From positions 1 through 9,962 of the forward strand of contig JALWRJ010000595.1 of assembly GCA_026994125.1 (NCBI GenBank): a stretch of 9,962 nucleotides of DNA, read 5' to 3'. The stretch comes from Cyclobacteriaceae bacterium. GTDB taxonomy: Bacteria > Bacteroidota > Bacteroidia > Cytophagales > Cyclobacteriaceae. Both the position numbers and the translations under genes were made by a program. Below the pieces are notes generated by a model that was given only the letters and a program-made list of their open reading frames with translations, was not told the origin of the DNA and searched no databases. Positions 1-8,312 of this stretch are shown here, one piece after another (within the stretch, counting starts at the first letter, position 1; every line of letters starts with the position of its first letter).

Positions 1-1
1 T

Positions 2-2683
2 ATCGATACAGGCCAATTGGTAGCCTCTATTTTATCGTTATTTGCCATTGGTTATATTTTAGATAATAAAATTATTGAAACCCAACAGCTTTACATTACC
101 TCGGTAGTAGCAATTGGAGGCATGGTAATTGCCGCTTTTTTAGCGAACCCGTTAACTACAAAATCTACTTCGGCCATTACCAAGGTAAAGGCGCAGCCTT
201 TTAAAAAAATATTTGGTAACCGCTACACCCGCTGGATGACTTTATTTGTAATTATTTCATTAATATGCATCACGTTTGTGGATTACAGTTTCCTAAATGT
301 AACCAACATACAATGGAAAACCGTGGCCGAAAAAGGTGCCTTTTTAGCCAAGTTCGAAGCTACAGTGGTTATCTTTAGCTTTCTTTTCCAAACCTTTGTA
401 ACCGATTGGCTTATAGAAAATTACGGCCTTAGAACCTCCTTACTCATCAACCCGGTATTGGCAATTTTATTTGCAGCCATCGCCCTTATTATTGGTCTTG
501 TTTTGGGCTCATCAAGCGATGCCGGAAGTAATTTTGTATGGTTCTTTTTGGCCATTGCTGCCAGTAAATTATTTATCGATTCGCTTAAAGATGCCCTGGA
601 TGGCCCTACCTTTAAACTATACTTTTTGCCTATCGATCAAGATGTTAAATTTGATGTAATAACTAAGGTTGAAGGCGTAGTAACAGCCATTGGAGGTGTA
701 TTTGCCGGTATCATACTTATTGGTATGAACCGCCTCCACATCGAACTTATTTATGTAATTGTTGGTCTAATTCCTGTGTTACTAGCCTGGTATTTAATTA
801 CCAACCGTATGCATACAGGTTATAAATCATCCTTGCAGTACACTTTAGAAAAAAACAAGGCCTCCTCGGTTACCGAAAAAACAGAGCAAACCGATAAAAA
901 GCTACCTGAAGAACAGGTAATTAATGAGTTAAAAATTTTAGCGCGAACCCAACCCGGGCAGTTTGAAACAACCGCCTTGCACATGATAGATAAGGTAGAG
1001 GGCAACGTGTATAATTTTCTCACAGAAAAAATTCAAGAAATGGAGCTGGAATTTGACCAAAAGCCCGGCAATATCGATAAAAACAACGAGCTAAAACAAC
1101 TGGCACTTAAAGCAGCTACCGAAGCCGATGCGAGTGAAGTTATCTCCATTTCACCCGACAGGTTATATACACTCTCAAAATCGCAAAGTAAAGACGATCG
1201 GATTTTGGCAGCTAAGCTTTTACGAAGCCTACTATCCGATAAAACTATATTTGTACTGTTGGAATTGCTTCGTGACCACAACGAGGACGTTAAAAGGCAA
1301 GCAATTATAACGGCTCGAAAAGTAAAACGTAAAGAAACCTGGCCCCTGCTTATTGAACTTTTGGGGCATAAAACCTTTACTTACGATGCCACTTCTGCCC
1401 TGGTATCCTCGGGCGAGCATGTACTCCAAAGCCTTGAAAATGCCTTCCACCGTTCCGGGCAATCGCAGTCGGTTATGCTAAAAATTGTAAGCATAATAAA
1501 CCAAATTGGAGGCGAACAAGCCAACCAAATGCTTTGGGATAAAATCGACTTCCCCGACCGTAAAATAGTCCGCCAAATCTTAATTGCCTTTAAAGAAAAA
1601 AACTTTAGAGCTACTGAAAAAGAAGAAGCCAGATTAAACGATATCCTGTCAGACGAAATTGGAAAAGCTATTTGGAACCTGGCAGCTATCGATGAATTAT
1701 CGGAAGGTAAACATAACGACCTGTTACGCAAAGCACTGGCCTACGAAGTTGACAGTAACTTTAGTATGATATACATCGTGCTTTCAATGCTTTACGACCC
1801 CGAGTCCATTGAGCTTGTAAAACAAAATATTGAAGCCGGCACCACCGAAGGCAATACCTTTGCCCTGGAACTACTCGATATTTTTATTGCCCCCGATTTA
1901 AAGCCCAAACTTTTTCCCTTACTCGATGATATCGAAACCTCCGAAAAATTAATTAAGTTACAACATTTTTACCCCAGGCAAACGTACGATGAAGCTACTA
2001 CATATAATTTTTTATTAAATAGAGATTATAATAACATCAACCGATGGACGAAAGCATGCACCCTGTATGCTCTTACTTTTAACCAAAAACCTGAGGTTAC
2101 TAACAGCATTATTGCTCAAATGTTTAATCCCGATAATTTACTGGCCGAACTGGCTGCCTCAATAATTTATAAAGAAGATAGAACTACCTATGAAAGCATA
2201 GCTAAAAGACTATTGCTTCAAAACAATAATTTTAAAATTATTATAGATCGGGTAGAAAAAGCCCTCCCCATTAAATTTGATATGTGCCGGTACTTTTCCG
2301 AGGGAGATGCTTTTAATTTTCTTCCCGGGCTTCTTGTTTCTCAAATTATAGACAAAGCCCAATTGCTTACGATGGCACCCGGGCAAACCCTACCCCTGCA
2401 AGACGAACAATTTGTTTATTATGTAGTACAAGGTAACCCTGTGGCAAAAACAGTGCAGGGGCACAATTCTACCTTTTTAGCACACGAATTACTTGGTAAT
2501 ATGCTCACAAACCAAGCCAACAAGTTGCAGCAGATAGAAGCAACGCAAGAATGTAAACTCTTTCAAATAAGTTTAAACGATATGTTCGATATTCTTACCA
2601 ATTTTAAAGATTTATCTAACAGGATTATAAACACCGCCAGCAAAAACCTTCAAAACCATTTTTATCAATTCTCAAATACCTAA
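2..2683 (+). CDS. Transporter-like membrane protein with HEAT-like repeats and C-terminal cNMP-binding-like domain (5'-truncated)
   Basis: The reading frame is open from the left edge (in-frame codons precede the TTG at 17), so the true start lies outside and the protein is partial. Residue numbers count from that TTG. About eight hydrophobic helices fill residues 1-266 (roughly 1-15, 23-46, 73-95, 107-132, 141-164, 173-191, 218-238, 244-266), consistent with the later helices of a 12-helix MFS-fold carrier. The arrangement recalls ATP/ADP translocase (Npt) type proteins of Bacteroidota that carry soluble extensions. A charged linker follows, then HEAT-like helical pairs at about 383-520 (for example LRDHNEDVKRQAI) and a longer all-helical region. 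Residues 756-888 resemble a cyclic-nucleotide-binding fold (MAPGQTLPL, then FVYYVVQG), but the phosphate-binding cassette looks degenerate. The substrate is unknown; a scaffold or sensor role is as likely as transport. It is the first visible gene of a tight operon, six bases before the TIR gene. Confidence 0.75.
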   Translation: MDTGQLVASILSLFAIGYILDNKIIETQQLYITSVVAIGGMVIAAFLANPLTTKSTSAITKVKAQPFKKIFGNRYTRWMTLFVIISLICITFVDYSFLNVTNIQWKTVAEKGAFLAKFEATVVIFSFLFQTFVTDWLIENYGLRTSLLINPVLAILFAAIALIIGLVLGSSSDAGSNFVWFFLAIAASKLFIDSLKDALDGPTFKLYFLPIDQDVKFDVITKVEGVVTAIGGVFAGIILIGMNRLHIELIYVIVGLIPVLLAWYLITNRMHTGYKSSLQYTLEKNKASSVTEKTEQTDKKLPEEQVINELKILARTQPGQFETTALHMIDKVEGNVYNFLTEKIQEMELEFDQKPGNIDKNNELKQLALKAATEADASEVISISPDRLYTLSKSQSKDDRILAAKLLRSLLSDKTIFVLLELLRDHNEDVKRQAIITARKVKRKETWPLLIELLGHKTFTYDATSALVSSGEHVLQSLENAFHRSGQSQSVMLKIVSIINQIGGEQANQMLWDKIDFPDRKIVRQILIAFKEKNFRATEKEEARLNDILSDEIGKAIWNLAAIDELSEGKHNDLLRKALAYEVDSNFSMIYIVLSMLYDPESIELVKQNIEAGTTEGNTFALELLDIFIAPDLKPKLFPLLDDIETSEKLIKLQHFYPRQTYDEATTYNFLLNRDYNNINRWTKACTLYALTFNQKPEVTNSIIAQMFNPDNLLAELAASIIYKEDRTTYESIAKRLLLQNNNFKIIIDRVEKALPIKFDMCRYFSEGDAFNFLPGLLVSQIIDKAQLLTMAPGQTLPLQDEQFVYYVVQGNPVAKTVQGHNSTFLAHELLGNMLTNQANKLQQIEATQECKLFQISLNDMFDILTNFKDLSNRIINTASKNLQNHFYQFSNT

Positions 2684-2689
2684 GGCATC

Positions 2690-4129
2690 ATGGAAATAGA
2701 TATTCTTATCAATTATAGCGAACAAGATAACCAATCATCCAATGGTAATCCGGGTTGGGTTACCAGTTTCGAAAAATTCCTCCACACCATTTTAGAACAA
2801 GTGCTAGGAGCCAACCCCACCATTGTTACCAAAGCCGATACTGATTCGCTTACTAAGGCCGAATTAAAAAATACAGGCATATTAATCAGTATTGTTTCAA
2901 ACCAAATGGTTAAAAGCGGACCATGCCTGGATGCTATCGAAGAATTTTGCGCATCTAAAAAATCATGCCCTAATCTGTTAAAAGTATTAAAAGAAGCTGT
3001 ACCCTACCAAGAACAACCCCAACGGCTGGCACAACTTATCGGCTACGATCTTTACAATGCCGAAAACACAGAAGATAAAGAAGCATTTTACGATTTCTTT
3101 GGCCCAGAAGCTGAACATATCTACTGGATGAAACTGGTAGATTTAGCCTTCGATGTAAACGAACTTCTACAAGCTCAAACAACTGATGAAAGCAAAGTAA
3201 AACCCCTTTTCGAGCGTAAAAGCATTTATTTAGCAACTACAGGAAATGATTTAACCATTCAGCGCAACATTATTCGTAGAGAACTGCAGCGCCACGGATT
3301 TAAAGTACTCCCCGACCACAACCTGCCTACCGAACTAGATGCCCTAACCAAAGAAATTGAAAGCCAACTGGCCAAATCCGTTTTTGCCATCCATTTGCTT
3401 GGCAATGCCTATGGCGAAATACCCGAAGGCAGTGAACGCTCGGTAGTCGATTTACAAAACAAGCTGGCTTCCAAAGCCAAATCGGTAAACGGACACAAAA
3501 TGCCCAGGCTAATTTGGGTTAAACCCGACCAGTCTAAATCAAGCGATAAACAAAAAGCATTTTTAGAAAACCTGCAACGGGATGTAGCAGCCCTTGAAGG
3601 AGCCGAAGTACTACAAACCCCCCTCGAAGACTTTAAAAACATAGTACGTGAAGAAATTTTTGCCAACGAACAATTTAGCGAAGAAAGTGAAGAAGGGTTC
3701 CATGTAGACGATAAAAAGCTAAATGCCTATCTTATTTTTGATAAAGTTGATAAAAAAGCAACCACCCCTATTATTAAAACTCTGGTAAAAGCAGGTATAA
3801 ACGTAATTGAGCCCGATTTTGATAAATCGCTGCTCGAAATTCGTAAAAGCCACCTCGAAAAACTTAAACAACTCGATTTAGCCATTGTGTTTAAAGAAAA
3901 TGTAAATACCAATTGGGTACGAATGAAACTCCTCGACCTGCTTAAAGCTCCCGGCCTGGGTCGTACCAAGCCCATAGTAGGCAAAGCCATTGTTGGAGGT
4001 AAAAATAGCAAACTGGCCAAGCAAGACTTCGAAGAATACGAAGTAGAACTAATCCAAACCGAAAATGGAGAGGGTTACAACGAAAAAGCAATACTGGAAT
4101 TTATTAATGGATTAAACAAAGCAATGTGA
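2690..4129 (+). CDS. TIR domain protein with central DUF4062-like and C-terminal TIR-like domains
   Basis: A 479-residue soluble protein with no signal peptide or membrane helix, so probably cytoplasmic. Residues 1-90 read as a TIR domain: the opening strand IDILINYSEQDN matches the usual DIFISYSxxD, and SNQMVKSGPCLDAIEEF (70-86) matches the S..WC..EL region. In that region the usual catalytic glutamate position (Cys79 +3) is Ala82. Residues 177-325 resemble DUF4062: IYLATTGNDLTIQRNIIRREL, then FAIHLLGNAYG (232-242), SERSVVDLQ (248-256) and RLIWVKP (273-279). Residues 344-476 look like a further TIR-like domain often found at the C-terminus of bacterial effectors (LNAYLIFDKVD; LKQLDLAIVF; NWVRMKLLDLLKAPGLGRTKP). 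TIR proteins act as NADases or as adaptors; the substitution favours adaptor or regulatory use for the first domain. The ATG start has TAAGG just upstream, and the 3' end overlaps the STAND gene, suggesting the two products are partners. Confidence 0.8.
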   Translation: MEIDILINYSEQDNQSSNGNPGWVTSFEKFLHTILEQVLGANPTIVTKADTDSLTKAELKNTGILISIVSNQMVKSGPCLDAIEEFCASKKSCPNLLKVLKEAVPYQEQPQRLAQLIGYDLYNAENTEDKEAFYDFFGPEAEHIYWMKLVDLAFDVNELLQAQTTDESKVKPLFERKSIYLATTGNDLTIQRNIIRRELQRHGFKVLPDHNLPTELDALTKEIESQLAKSVFAIHLLGNAYGEIPEGSERSVVDLQNKLASKAKSVNGHKMPRLIWVKPDQSKSSDKQKAFLENLQRDVAALEGAEVLQTPLEDFKNIVREEIFANEQFSEESEEGFHVDDKKLNAYLIFDKVDKKATTPIIKTLVKAGINVIEPDFDKSLLEIRKSHLEKLKQLDLAIVFKENVNTNWVRMKLLDLLKAPGLGRTKPIVGKAIVGGKNSKLAKQDFEEYEVELIQTENGEGYNEKAILEFINGLNKAM

Positions 4130-7100
4130 GTACCCTAACCGACCATATTGAAAACCCATTTCCCGGATTAAGGCCTTTTAATATTAACGAAAGCCACTTG
4201 TTTTTTGGGCGCGAAGGACAAACCGATGAGGTGTTAATGAAGCTTTCGAAGCACCGGTTTGTAGGCATTATAGGCCCCTCAGGCAGCGGTAAATCTTCGT
4301 TTATATATTGTGGTGCCTTACCTATTTTGTATGGTGGTTTTTTAACTGAAACCGGCCCTAATTGGGAAGTAGTGGTAACGCGCCCGGGCAATAACCCCAT
4401 CGAAAACCTGGGCGAAGCCATACTGGAACATGACCCCGCCTACGATACAGCCAATTACGAAGACCGGAAAATTAAACGAACCATCATTTCTACCTTAATG
4501 AAAAGCAGTTCGTTGGGCCTGGTTGAGGCCATACAGCAAACACGCAAACAAACCGGTAAAAACTACCTCATCCTGGTCGATCAGTTCGAAGAATTATTTC
4601 GATTTAAAGACGACAGCCTCAATACCGAGTCGGCCAACGAAACGTTAAGCTTCATTAACTTGCTCATGGAAGCCATCAACTATACCGATGAGCCCATCTA
4701 TGTAGCCATTACCATGCGTTCCGATTTTATTGGCGAATGTGCCCAATTTGCAGAATTAACACGTAAAATTAACGATAGCCACTACCTGATACCTATGCTT
4801 ACCCGTGAGCAAAAGCGCAGAGCCATTGAAGGCCCGGTAGCAGTAGGTGGTGGCAGCATTGCCCCCAGGCTAGTACAAAAACTACTCAACGATTTAGGCG
4901 ACAACCCCGATCAGCTTCCTATTTTGCAACATGCCCTTATGCGTACGTGGGACTACTGGAAACACAATAAGGAAACTGAGGATGAGCCCATGGATCTTAA
5001 GCACTACGAAGCCATAGGAACCATGGCCGAGGCGCTTTCGATGCATGCTAACGAAGCCTTTGACGAACTAAACGACCACCAACGAACCATTTGTGCTATT
5101 TTGTTTAAAGCCATTACCGAAAAACGTGGCGAAAATTTTGGCATCAGGCGCCCTACCCTGCTAAGCGAAATTGCCTCTATTGCCGAAGTATCGGTAGAGG
5201 AAGTAGCCAGTGTTATCGAACGCTTTCGAGAACCCGGTCGCTCGCTATTAATGCCCCCGCACGAACAAATTTTGCATGCCGATTCTATGATAGACATCTC
5301 GCACGAAAGTTTGATGCGTATATGGGTAAGGCTTAAAAACTGGGTAGATGAAGAAAGTGAAGCGGTAAGCATGTACCTGCGCTTGTCCGAAGCCTCGGCA
5401 ATGCACCAGGTGGGCAAAGGTGGGCTTTGGAGACCACCCGATTTGCAACTTGCCCTTAACTGGCAACTCAAACACAAACCCACATTGGTGTGGGGGCAGC
5501 GCTACGACCCCGCTTACGAGCGCACCATGGTTTTTCTCGAATACTCTAAAAAAGAATTTGAGGAAGAGCAAAAAATTAAAGAACTGCAAGCCAAACGCGC
5601 CTTGCGCAATATGCGTATTACTGCTCTGGTTATGGGAGGAGCCGCCATTATTTCCATTATTTTTCTACTTTTTGCCTTTGTACAAAAAACACAAGCCGAA
5701 GAGGCTCGTAAGGAAGCCGTAAAAGCAAAAGAGAAAGCAGATACCAATTTCTTGCTGGCTAAGCAAAACGAGGAAAAAGCCTTAGAAGAAAAAGAAAAAG
5801 CCGATTTAGCCCGCTTACAAGCCGATTCAGCTGCTTTGGCTGCCCAACGCGAACGCGACAACGCCATAGTACAGGAACAACGGGCACGCGAGCAGAAAGC
5901 CCGAGCCGAACGAGAACAATTACGTGCCATTGCCAACGAAAAAATAGCCAAATCGGAAAGTAAAAAAGCTAAAATTGCCGAAAAGAAAGCACTCACAGAA
6001 AAAGAAAAAGCTGATCAATTACGTTTTTTAGCCATTTCAAGGCAATTGGCCGTTAAAGCCACCAAAAACATTCCTGATTCGCAACTCAAAGGGTTGCTAG
6101 CACGCCAGGGCTATAACTACAACCTGGCCTATAACGGCCCTACCTTTAATGCTGATATTTACGATGGTGTGTTTAAAGCCCTTACCCAGTTTAAAGACCC
6201 CTCCACCCAAAGCCTGGAAGGCCACTCGCAGCAAGTAAATGTGGTTATTAATAATGGCAGCAGCAGCCGGGGGCTATTTTCGGCCGATTCGGAAGGCAAA
6301 ATACTACAATGGCTGGTTAAAAACGGCCAGGTACAAGCCGAAACTATTGTTCCAGCCCGCCCCGGTTACAACACCAAAGATTTAACGGGCGACCCCAAAG
6401 GAAACTGGCTCATAGCTGGAGGAGATTATCCGGCACTAAACGGTACTACTTTCATTAGTTACTTTAACCTAAAAAACAAACAGGAAACCAAGCTGAACGG
6501 CTTTAAAGGAATTATAAAAAACACCGTTTTATTACCTAACGAAAAAGATTTTTTGGCCCTGCAAGATAATGGCCGGGACATAGTAAAATATAATTTATCG
6601 AGCCACCAACTTACTCCGTTTATTACTCCTCCTGTTAAAATAAATCACTTATCCCGTAGCCAAAATGGCACGTACTTAGTTGGTGCCGGCAATGATGGCA
6701 GTGTGTATGTGTGGAATATGAAAAACAATAATAGCCAACGCGTGGTGTTTAAAACACCTGGCCATGCCATTACTTCGGTACGGTTTAGCCCAAGTGGTAA
6801 ATACCTGGTGATAGGAAACCGCGAAGGTGCGGTTGTTATTTTAGAACCCGTTACCGGCCAGGTAGTTCGAACCTTTTCGGAGGTGCAGGCTACCATTAAT
6901 GACATCGAGTTTAGCCCAAACGGTACGTACCTGGCTGTTGCTAGTTACGATGGTACCCTGCGAGTTTGGGATATGCAAGACCTAAAACTGCCTCCTTTAG
7001 TTTTATCAGGCTATGAAGATTGGGCAGCCGCACTCGATTTTACCACCAATGGCAAATACCTGCTGGGAGGCGGATTTGCCAATGGCGAAGTACGTGTGTG

Positions 7101-7233
7101 GCCCATCGATATTACGCAAATGGCCGAGAAACTTTGCACGCATATTACCCGAAACATGACCCATGACGAATGGGATATTTATGTAGGTGAAGATATTGAA
7201 AAGGAAAAAACCTGTGAAAATGTATCAGAATAA
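4126..7233 (+). CDS. Membrane-anchored nSTAND1 NTPase with coiled coil and WD40 propeller
   Basis: A 1035-residue protein starting at GTG. The four bases GTGA are shared with the upstream stop, and an in-frame TAA at 4105 leaves no earlier standard start. The nSTAND1 hallmark NPFPGLRPF...FFGRE lies at 10-30, Walker A GPSGSGKSS at 50-58, Walker B YLILVDQFEELF at 147-158, and a sensor-like TMRSDF at 196-201. LPILQHALMRTWD (264-276) and ISHESLMRIW (391-400) are typical of the helical and winged-helix parts of this family. One transmembrane helix lies at about 499-519, preceded by RALRNMR, which predicts N-in/C-out topology. Residues 521-635 form an Ala/Lys/Glu-rich coiled coil with three KEKAD copies. 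WD40 blades occupy about 696-993, clearest at 836-864, 878-907, 918-949 and 962-993; about seven can be proposed. The tail LCTHITRNMTHDEWDIY is the usual end of STAND-WD40 proteins. STAND NTPases are switch proteins that oligomerise on sensing a trigger. The TIR module usually fused to such proteins is here in the adjacent gene. Confidence 0.9.
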   Translation: MSTLTDHIENPFPGLRPFNINESHLFFGREGQTDEVLMKLSKHRFVGIIGPSGSGKSSFIYCGALPILYGGFLTETGPNWEVVVTRPGNNPIENLGEAILEHDPAYDTANYEDRKIKRTIISTLMKSSSLGLVEAIQQTRKQTGKNYLILVDQFEELFRFKDDSLNTESANETLSFINLLMEAINYTDEPIYVAITMRSDFIGECAQFAELTRKINDSHYLIPMLTREQKRRAIEGPVAVGGGSIAPRLVQKLLNDLGDNPDQLPILQHALMRTWDYWKHNKETEDEPMDLKHYEAIGTMAEALSMHANEAFDELNDHQRTICAILFKAITEKRGENFGIRRPTLLSEIASIAEVSVEEVASVIERFREPGRSLLMPPHEQILHADSMIDISHESLMRIWVRLKNWVDEESEAVSMYLRLSEASAMHQVGKGGLWRPPDLQLALNWQLKHKPTLVWGQRYDPAYERTMVFLEYSKKEFEEEQKIKELQAKRALRNMRITALVMGGAAIISIIFLLFAFVQKTQAEEARKEAVKAKEKADTNFLLAKQNEEKALEEKEKADLARLQADSAALAAQRERDNAIVQEQRAREQKARAEREQLRAIANEKIAKSESKKAKIAEKKALTEKEKADQLRFLAISRQLAVKATKNIPDSQLKGLLARQGYNYNLAYNGPTFNADIYDGVFKALTQFKDPSTQSLEGHSQQVNVVINNGSSSRGLFSADSEGKILQWLVKNGQVQAETIVPARPGYNTKDLTGDPKGNWLIAGGDYPALNGTTFISYFNLKNKQETKLNGFKGIIKNTVLLPNEKDFLALQDNGRDIVKYNLSSHQLTPFITPPVKINHLSRSQNGTYLVGAGNDGSVYVWNMKNNNSQRVVFKTPGHAITSVRFSPSGKYLVIGNREGAVVILEPVTGQVVRTFSEVQATINDIEFSPNGTYLAVASYDGTLRVWDMQDLKLPPLVLSGYEDWAAALDFTTNGKYLLGGGFANGEVRVWPIDITQMAEKLCTHITRNMTHDEWDIYVGEDIEKEKTCENVSE
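7201..7205 (+). promoter_or_regulatory. Possible ribosome binding site bearing on the barrel gene start
   Basis: AAGGA lies inside the end of the STAND gene, about nine bases before the GTG at 7214 and 15 before the ATG at 7220. Its spacing fits the GTG better, so a start at 7214 (two extra residues, M-K before the annotated Met) is possible. Both starts give a good signal peptide. Shine-Dalgarno sites are unreliable guides in Bacteroidota, so I kept the ATG. Confidence 0.3.
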
Positions 7234-8311
7234 ATTACTGTATATAGCGTTTATAATTGTTTTTATCCTAAGAGTTCCCTACCTCTATGCACAAGATGAA
7301 ACCGAAGATAAAAGTGACTGCGTATTAAACCTGGAAAAAGCACAACAGCAATACGACAAAGGCAGGATTCAGGATGTAGAGCCACTTATAAGCAAGTGCC
7401 TGAAAAACAACGAGTATGAGAAAATAGAGAAAGTACAAGCTTTAAAATTGCTTACACTAGCTTACCTCTTTTTAGAAGAACCCGAACAAGCCGAAGAAAC
7501 CATGTTAACATTGCTTAACACCAACCATGAGTTTACCACCAACCCAGCCATCGACCCCAGTGAATTTATTAATTTATACGAAAAATTCAGGCACGATCCA
7601 CTCTATAACATAGGCATACTAGGAGGGGTTACCCTGGCCAACCCCATTGTAACCAAGCTAAACAGCACACAAAACTTAAACAACAGCAATAGGCCTTCGT
7701 ACACTCCATTATTATCGTTTAGTGTAGGCGCCTATATTGAGTATGAATTTAAAAATCGGTTTTATATAAATGGAGGGCTTTCGTTTAAAAACCTCTCGTT
7801 CAAAAAAAACAGCCCGGCCACAAAACCGATAACCAATAGTTCGAATGGCGGGTTCGAAGGCAGGGAAAACCAATCGTATATCGATCTGCCGCTTTGGGGG
7901 CAATACCATATAATGGAAAACAAAGGATTTACATTGTATGCAGGCCTTGGGGTGGCTCCGCAGTTTCTACTTTCGGCCTCATTTCCGGGCGATGCCATGA
8001 GTAACGCAGTAGAAGGCAGTGCCGATGCCACCTCCAATACCATATCGGTAACGGCTGATAGAAACCGGTTTAACGCTGCCGGTATAGCCTTAGCCGGTGT
8101 AAAATTAAAGGCAGGCGAAGGATATGTAAATTTTCAAATTAAATACGGACAGCAATTCTTGCAAAACACTAAAGATGCCAGCGCACTAACGCCAGAAAAC
8201 AGTAATATGGTGTGGGATTTAAGCAATGCAACAGATGGCTTTAGATTACACACCTTGCAGATTACACTGGGTTACACCAAAAACTTTTATGTACCAAAAA
8301 AATTAAGGTAA
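7220..8311 (+). CDS. Exported outer-membrane beta-barrel protein with N-terminal TPR-like periplasmic domain
   Basis: From the ATG at 7220 the protein has 363 residues. In-frame GTG codons at 7214 and 7187 are alternatives; 7214 has AAGGA about nine bases upstream, and 7187 would add a charged leader to the signal peptide, which I think less likely. Residues 1-24 are a Sec signal peptide with probable cleavage after YLYA. Residues 30-125 are helical and TPR-like, with Cys34 and Cys60 flanking a helix pair (QQQYDKGR between them) and the motif IDPSEFINLYEKFR at 111-124. I recall this motif from Bacteroidota outer-membrane proteins with the same architecture. From about 128 onward, alternating amphipathic strands rich in Gly and aromatics (IGILGGVTL, YIEYEF, FYINGGLSF, FTLYAGLGV, YVNFQIKYG, HTLQITLGYTKNFYV) indicate a small PorT-like barrel. 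The gene overlaps the STAND gene by 14 bases. The helical domain would face the periplasm, where it could meet the WD40 domain of the neighbour. Confidence 0.8.
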   Translation: MYQNKLLYIAFIIVFILRVPYLYAQDETEDKSDCVLNLEKAQQQYDKGRIQDVEPLISKCLKNNEYEKIEKVQALKLLTLAYLFLEEPEQAEETMLTLLNTNHEFTTNPAIDPSEFINLYEKFRHDPLYNIGILGGVTLANPIVTKLNSTQNLNNSNRPSYTPLLSFSVGAYIEYEFKNRFYINGGLSFKNLSFKKNSPATKPITNSSNGGFEGRENQSYIDLPLWGQYHIMENKGFTLYAGLGVAPQFLLSASFPGDAMSNAVEGSADATSNTISVTADRNRFNAAGIALAGVKLKAGEGYVNFQIKYGQQFLQNTKDASALTPENSNMVWDLSNATDGFRLHTLQITLGYTKNFYVPKKLR

Positions 8312-8312
8312 T

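Noticed and set aside
17..19. TTG at 17 as the true start of the first gene.
   Set aside because: The frame is open upstream to the window edge, and the protein begins mid-way through a membrane helix series, so the gene is cut by the window rather than starting there.
1985..2240. AT-rich patches within the transporter-like gene as an insertion boundary or regulatory site.
   Set aside because: The frame continues unbroken with ordinary helical protein sequence, and no inverted repeats or target duplications flank the patches.
5004..5996. Long open frames on the minus strand opposite the STAND gene.
   Set aside because: They lie wholly inside a gene with clear motifs. Their translations are Ser/Cys/Ala-rich, as expected from antisense reading of the Lys/Glu/Ala-rich coiled coil and neighbouring sequence, and show no domain signature.
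5701..6020. Repeated GAAAAAGAAAAAGC(C/T)GAT units as a DNA repeat or CRISPR-like array.
   Set aside because: The copies are irregularly spaced, differ at third positions and sit in frame; they encode KEKAD steps of the coiled coil, so they are protein-level repeats.
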